Made by a program: the position numbers and the translations under genes
Shown: positions 62,401 through 64,000 of the stretch, in pieces
Layout: each line of letters starts with the position of its first letter
Numbering within the stretch: the stretch's first letter is position 1
Notes under the pieces: generated by a model
Told to the model about the DNA's origin: nothing
Database searches by the model: none
What the model saw: only the letters and a program-made list of their open reading frames with translations
Assembly: GCA_916610825.1 (NCBI GenBank)
Contig: OU744446.1
Coordinates: 22,143,223 to 22,207,222, forward strand
Length of the DNA: 64,000 bases
Source of the DNA: Haliclystus octoradiatus
Taxonomy: Eukaryota; Cnidaria; Staurozoa; Stauromedusae; Haliclystidae
Direction: 5' to 3'

Positions 62401-64000
62401 AACCAACGCACTAAGCCACTGTTGTATCGATTAAGGTAGCTAAATACTTCTGCAGATTCACATTTGAAGAGATTTTCATTAAGCTTGAATTCAAAATTTA
62501 CAAAAAGTAGGATCCTGCTTAAATTAAAAAAAATAAAGGGTCTATTGTCTAATAATCAATGGAGGTATAGTCAAGAACCAATGATAACAAGGATAACAAA
62601 CATTTCTTGATTACTACTAGTGAATACAGTGATATATGGCATTTTTAGCAGCCACATCACCACAGGTTTAGTTTTTTCCAAAATAAACATGATTATTAAT
62701 TTGAAGTTACCTCTTTTGATTTAACTAGATACTGAACTACTTTTCCACGAAGTAGCGCATCAGTCGTTTTATCAAATTCAAGGTGTTTTGTATCTAGAAT
62801 GGAACGCAGAGGTTAAATAAAGAAGAGGTTTTTCTTGCAATTGATCAACTGTAAAACATTACATACTGTTTTCTGTCAATCTGTCGACAAGTGTTTGCCA
62901 TTTTGGTATTTCAGTCTCAAGAATGTGGATTTCTTTTTTTACTTGTCTATCTGCAAGTGATGCTTCATGGCTAAGGCTATCCTCTGTATTGTTACTAGAA
63001 TAAAAAAAAAAAAGAATTTTTTATTTTAACTAATAAACAAAAATAAAGATGCATTAAGGGCCATTTACACTGCAGCAAAATAGGCACGGTACTCGTCAAT
63101 TAACACATCAAAGGTGTGAAGGTGTCAAGTGTTTTTGAGCACGGGCCAAGCAAAAACACTGTCTAAACGGCTTTTTCAGACATTGAAAAGCGGCACCGTG
63201 CCTACTATTTTGATCGGGCCGAGATCATTTCTCGAGGTAGCCTCGGCCCGCTCAAAAAGGGGGCACCGTGCCGTTTTGCAGTGATTATGACGTCATCGTA
63301 GAAGTTGCGTCTCTTTACAGTGGAATTCTGAGGTTTTCTAATAAAATCAGTAACAGACTAAAGATTACCAAAGCTAGATAAGCACATTGAGCATATTTTG
63401 TTACGTATTTCTTTTGAAAATTAATGAAGTTTCTGTAGTATAAGGTTTAATTATGCAAATTGTAACTACGAGTGCGGAGCGTAAATTTAGATGTGTCTTT
63501 TGTCACAGAAATACTGATCTGGCGTGGTAGCATGTTCAGGAGGTGAAAGACTAACCCAAATGTATTTGAATTTTGCTCAATGGAGATAGGAATGTAACAA
63601 AAATTTAAATATTATAATTGATGAAAAACATAGTGATTTTCAGTTCAACGGAATCCTTACAAGTTATTTAACGTAATTGAATCTCAATTTATCGAATTTC
63701 ACGTGTAAAACCATTAAATAATGAGAAACCTATAATTCAGTTTGTAAGTTTTCAATCTCGGCACGGGTAAAAATAGGCACGGGCGATCTTGAAAACAGTT
63801 TTTAATAAGCTGTGTAAACCCTGAAAAAAAAACAGCACGGGCCGCATTCTTGTTAACACCTCGAGTGTTAATTGACGAGTACCGTGCCTTTTTTGCTGCA
63901 GTGTAAATGGCCCTTTAGTTAGTATTCCATTAAGCTGCATACATTAAGTCTTCATCTTTGTTTCTTGTTTGTATAGCCATCATACTTCTTACCGCATCAT
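59438..64000 (-). CDS. MCRS1: MCRS1 (microspherule protein 1), 3' part, FHA domain
   Basis: MCRS1 is a nuclear FHA-domain protein found in the INO80 and NSL complexes and at spindle microtubules. Coding exons, in transcription order, are 64000-63993 (edge of an exon that continues past the window), 62994-62867, 62793-62711, 61181-61095, 60781-60653 and 59515-59438. Joins are GT-AG and in phase. Recognised segments are EIPKWQTLVD, LLRGKVVQYLVKSKE and the FHA core IGRASQDGAVDIDLSLEGPA followed by SKISRKQG. Then come GRHPFYVNGVPLVAG, NSVIEVGNFHFLFLINPDLI and a TGA stop. Each aligns with human MCRS1 (VRYLMRSRE, LGRATKDNQIDVDLSLEGPA, RRPIYIDGRPVL, NNSVVEIASLRFVFLINQDL). Introns hold a SINE and an 858-bp TIR element. 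Confidence 0.92.
59828..60185 (+). mobile_element. tRNA-derived SINE, full copy
   Basis: The head (59828-59910) resembles a tRNA. It has an A-box TTAGCTCAGATGG (59834-59846) with a GCTC/GAGC D stem, a CAGAT/ATCTG anticodon-like stem, and a B-box GGTTCAAATCC (59890-59900). The body that follows recurs at 40926-41055 and inverted at 17132-17289. No poly-A tail is evident. It lies in the last intron of MCRS1, antisense to the gene. Confidence 0.85.
61263..61290. repeat. GAT-rich simple repeat
   Basis: Short runs of GATGATGATGA and its variants lie in the MCRS1 intron. Confidence 0.7.
61291..62700. other. MCRS1 intron, nothing recognised
   Basis: No exon or RNA gene is seen. A TCGGGAAGCTAGAATTAACA block near 62195 resembles sequence beside the Penelope remnant at about 13964 and may be a dispersed repeat. 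Confidence 0.35.
63057..63914. mobile_element. 858-bp non-autonomous TIR element, copy 3, inverted
   Basis: It has the same termini as copies 1 and 2 but the opposite orientation. It is flanked by the 3-bp duplication TTA (63054-63056 and 63915-63917). It sits in an MCRS1 intron, between the exon at 62867-62994 and the exon cut by the window edge. Sequence identity with the other copies is very high by eye. Confidence 0.92.

Overview
This window is AT-rich, intron-rich nuclear DNA from an animal. The genes are split by GT-AG introns and encode animal housekeeping proteins. Dispersed retrotransposons and many palindromic DNA elements lie between and inside them. The gene content points to an invertebrate metazoan; I cannot name the phylum from sequence alone. 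Most predicted open frames over 60 codons that lie outside the exons below look like chance frames or transposon debris.

Region 1 to 24.2 kb is the 5' half of one large minus-strand gene, recognised as ZFYVE26 (spastizin). Fourteen coding exons join in phase to about 1330 codons, and the gene continues past the left edge. Its introns carry a broken CR1/L2-like LINE on the opposite strand (about 19.98-23.43 kb), a Penelope-like retroelement remnant with a GIY-YIG domain (about 14 kb), a SINE fragment and a decayed LINE reverse transcriptase near the left edge.

Region 24.2 to 38.3 kb has no cellular gene I can support. It holds an 88-bp palindromic MITE with a 9-bp target duplication, and two 857-858-bp terminal-inverted-repeat elements with 3-bp target duplications. 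One of those two sits inside a LINE on the minus strand. Beyond are a tRNA-like sequence, a 61-bp minisatellite, a 2.4-kb fold-back element built from about 160-bp repeats, and another 1.1-kb fold-back element.

Region 38.3 to 58.7 kb is the most gene-dense. It has the start of a LIM-domain gene (minus), a complete prohibitin-1 gene (minus, 8 coding exons, 273 aa) and a complete ribosomal protein eS26 gene (plus, 4 exons, 124 aa). Prohibitin and eS26 are divergent, with start codons only 258 bp apart, which suggests a shared promoter. A complete two-exon DAPIT/ATP5MK-like gene (plus, 57 aa) follows. Prohibitin introns hold a decayed Ty3/gypsy element, a SINE fragment and fold-back elements.

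Region 59.4 to 64 kb is the 3' part of MCRS1 (minus, FHA-domain exons), convergent with DAPIT. Its introns hold a full tRNA-headed SINE and a third, inverted copy of the 858-bp element.

Two of the complete genes concern mitochondria (prohibitin, DAPIT) and one the ribosome (eS26), but nothing suggests that the genes form a functional cluster. The most unusual content is the dense set of palindromic, non-autonomous DNA elements, several with exact target-site duplications visible here, and a DUF547-like segment inside ZFYVE26.
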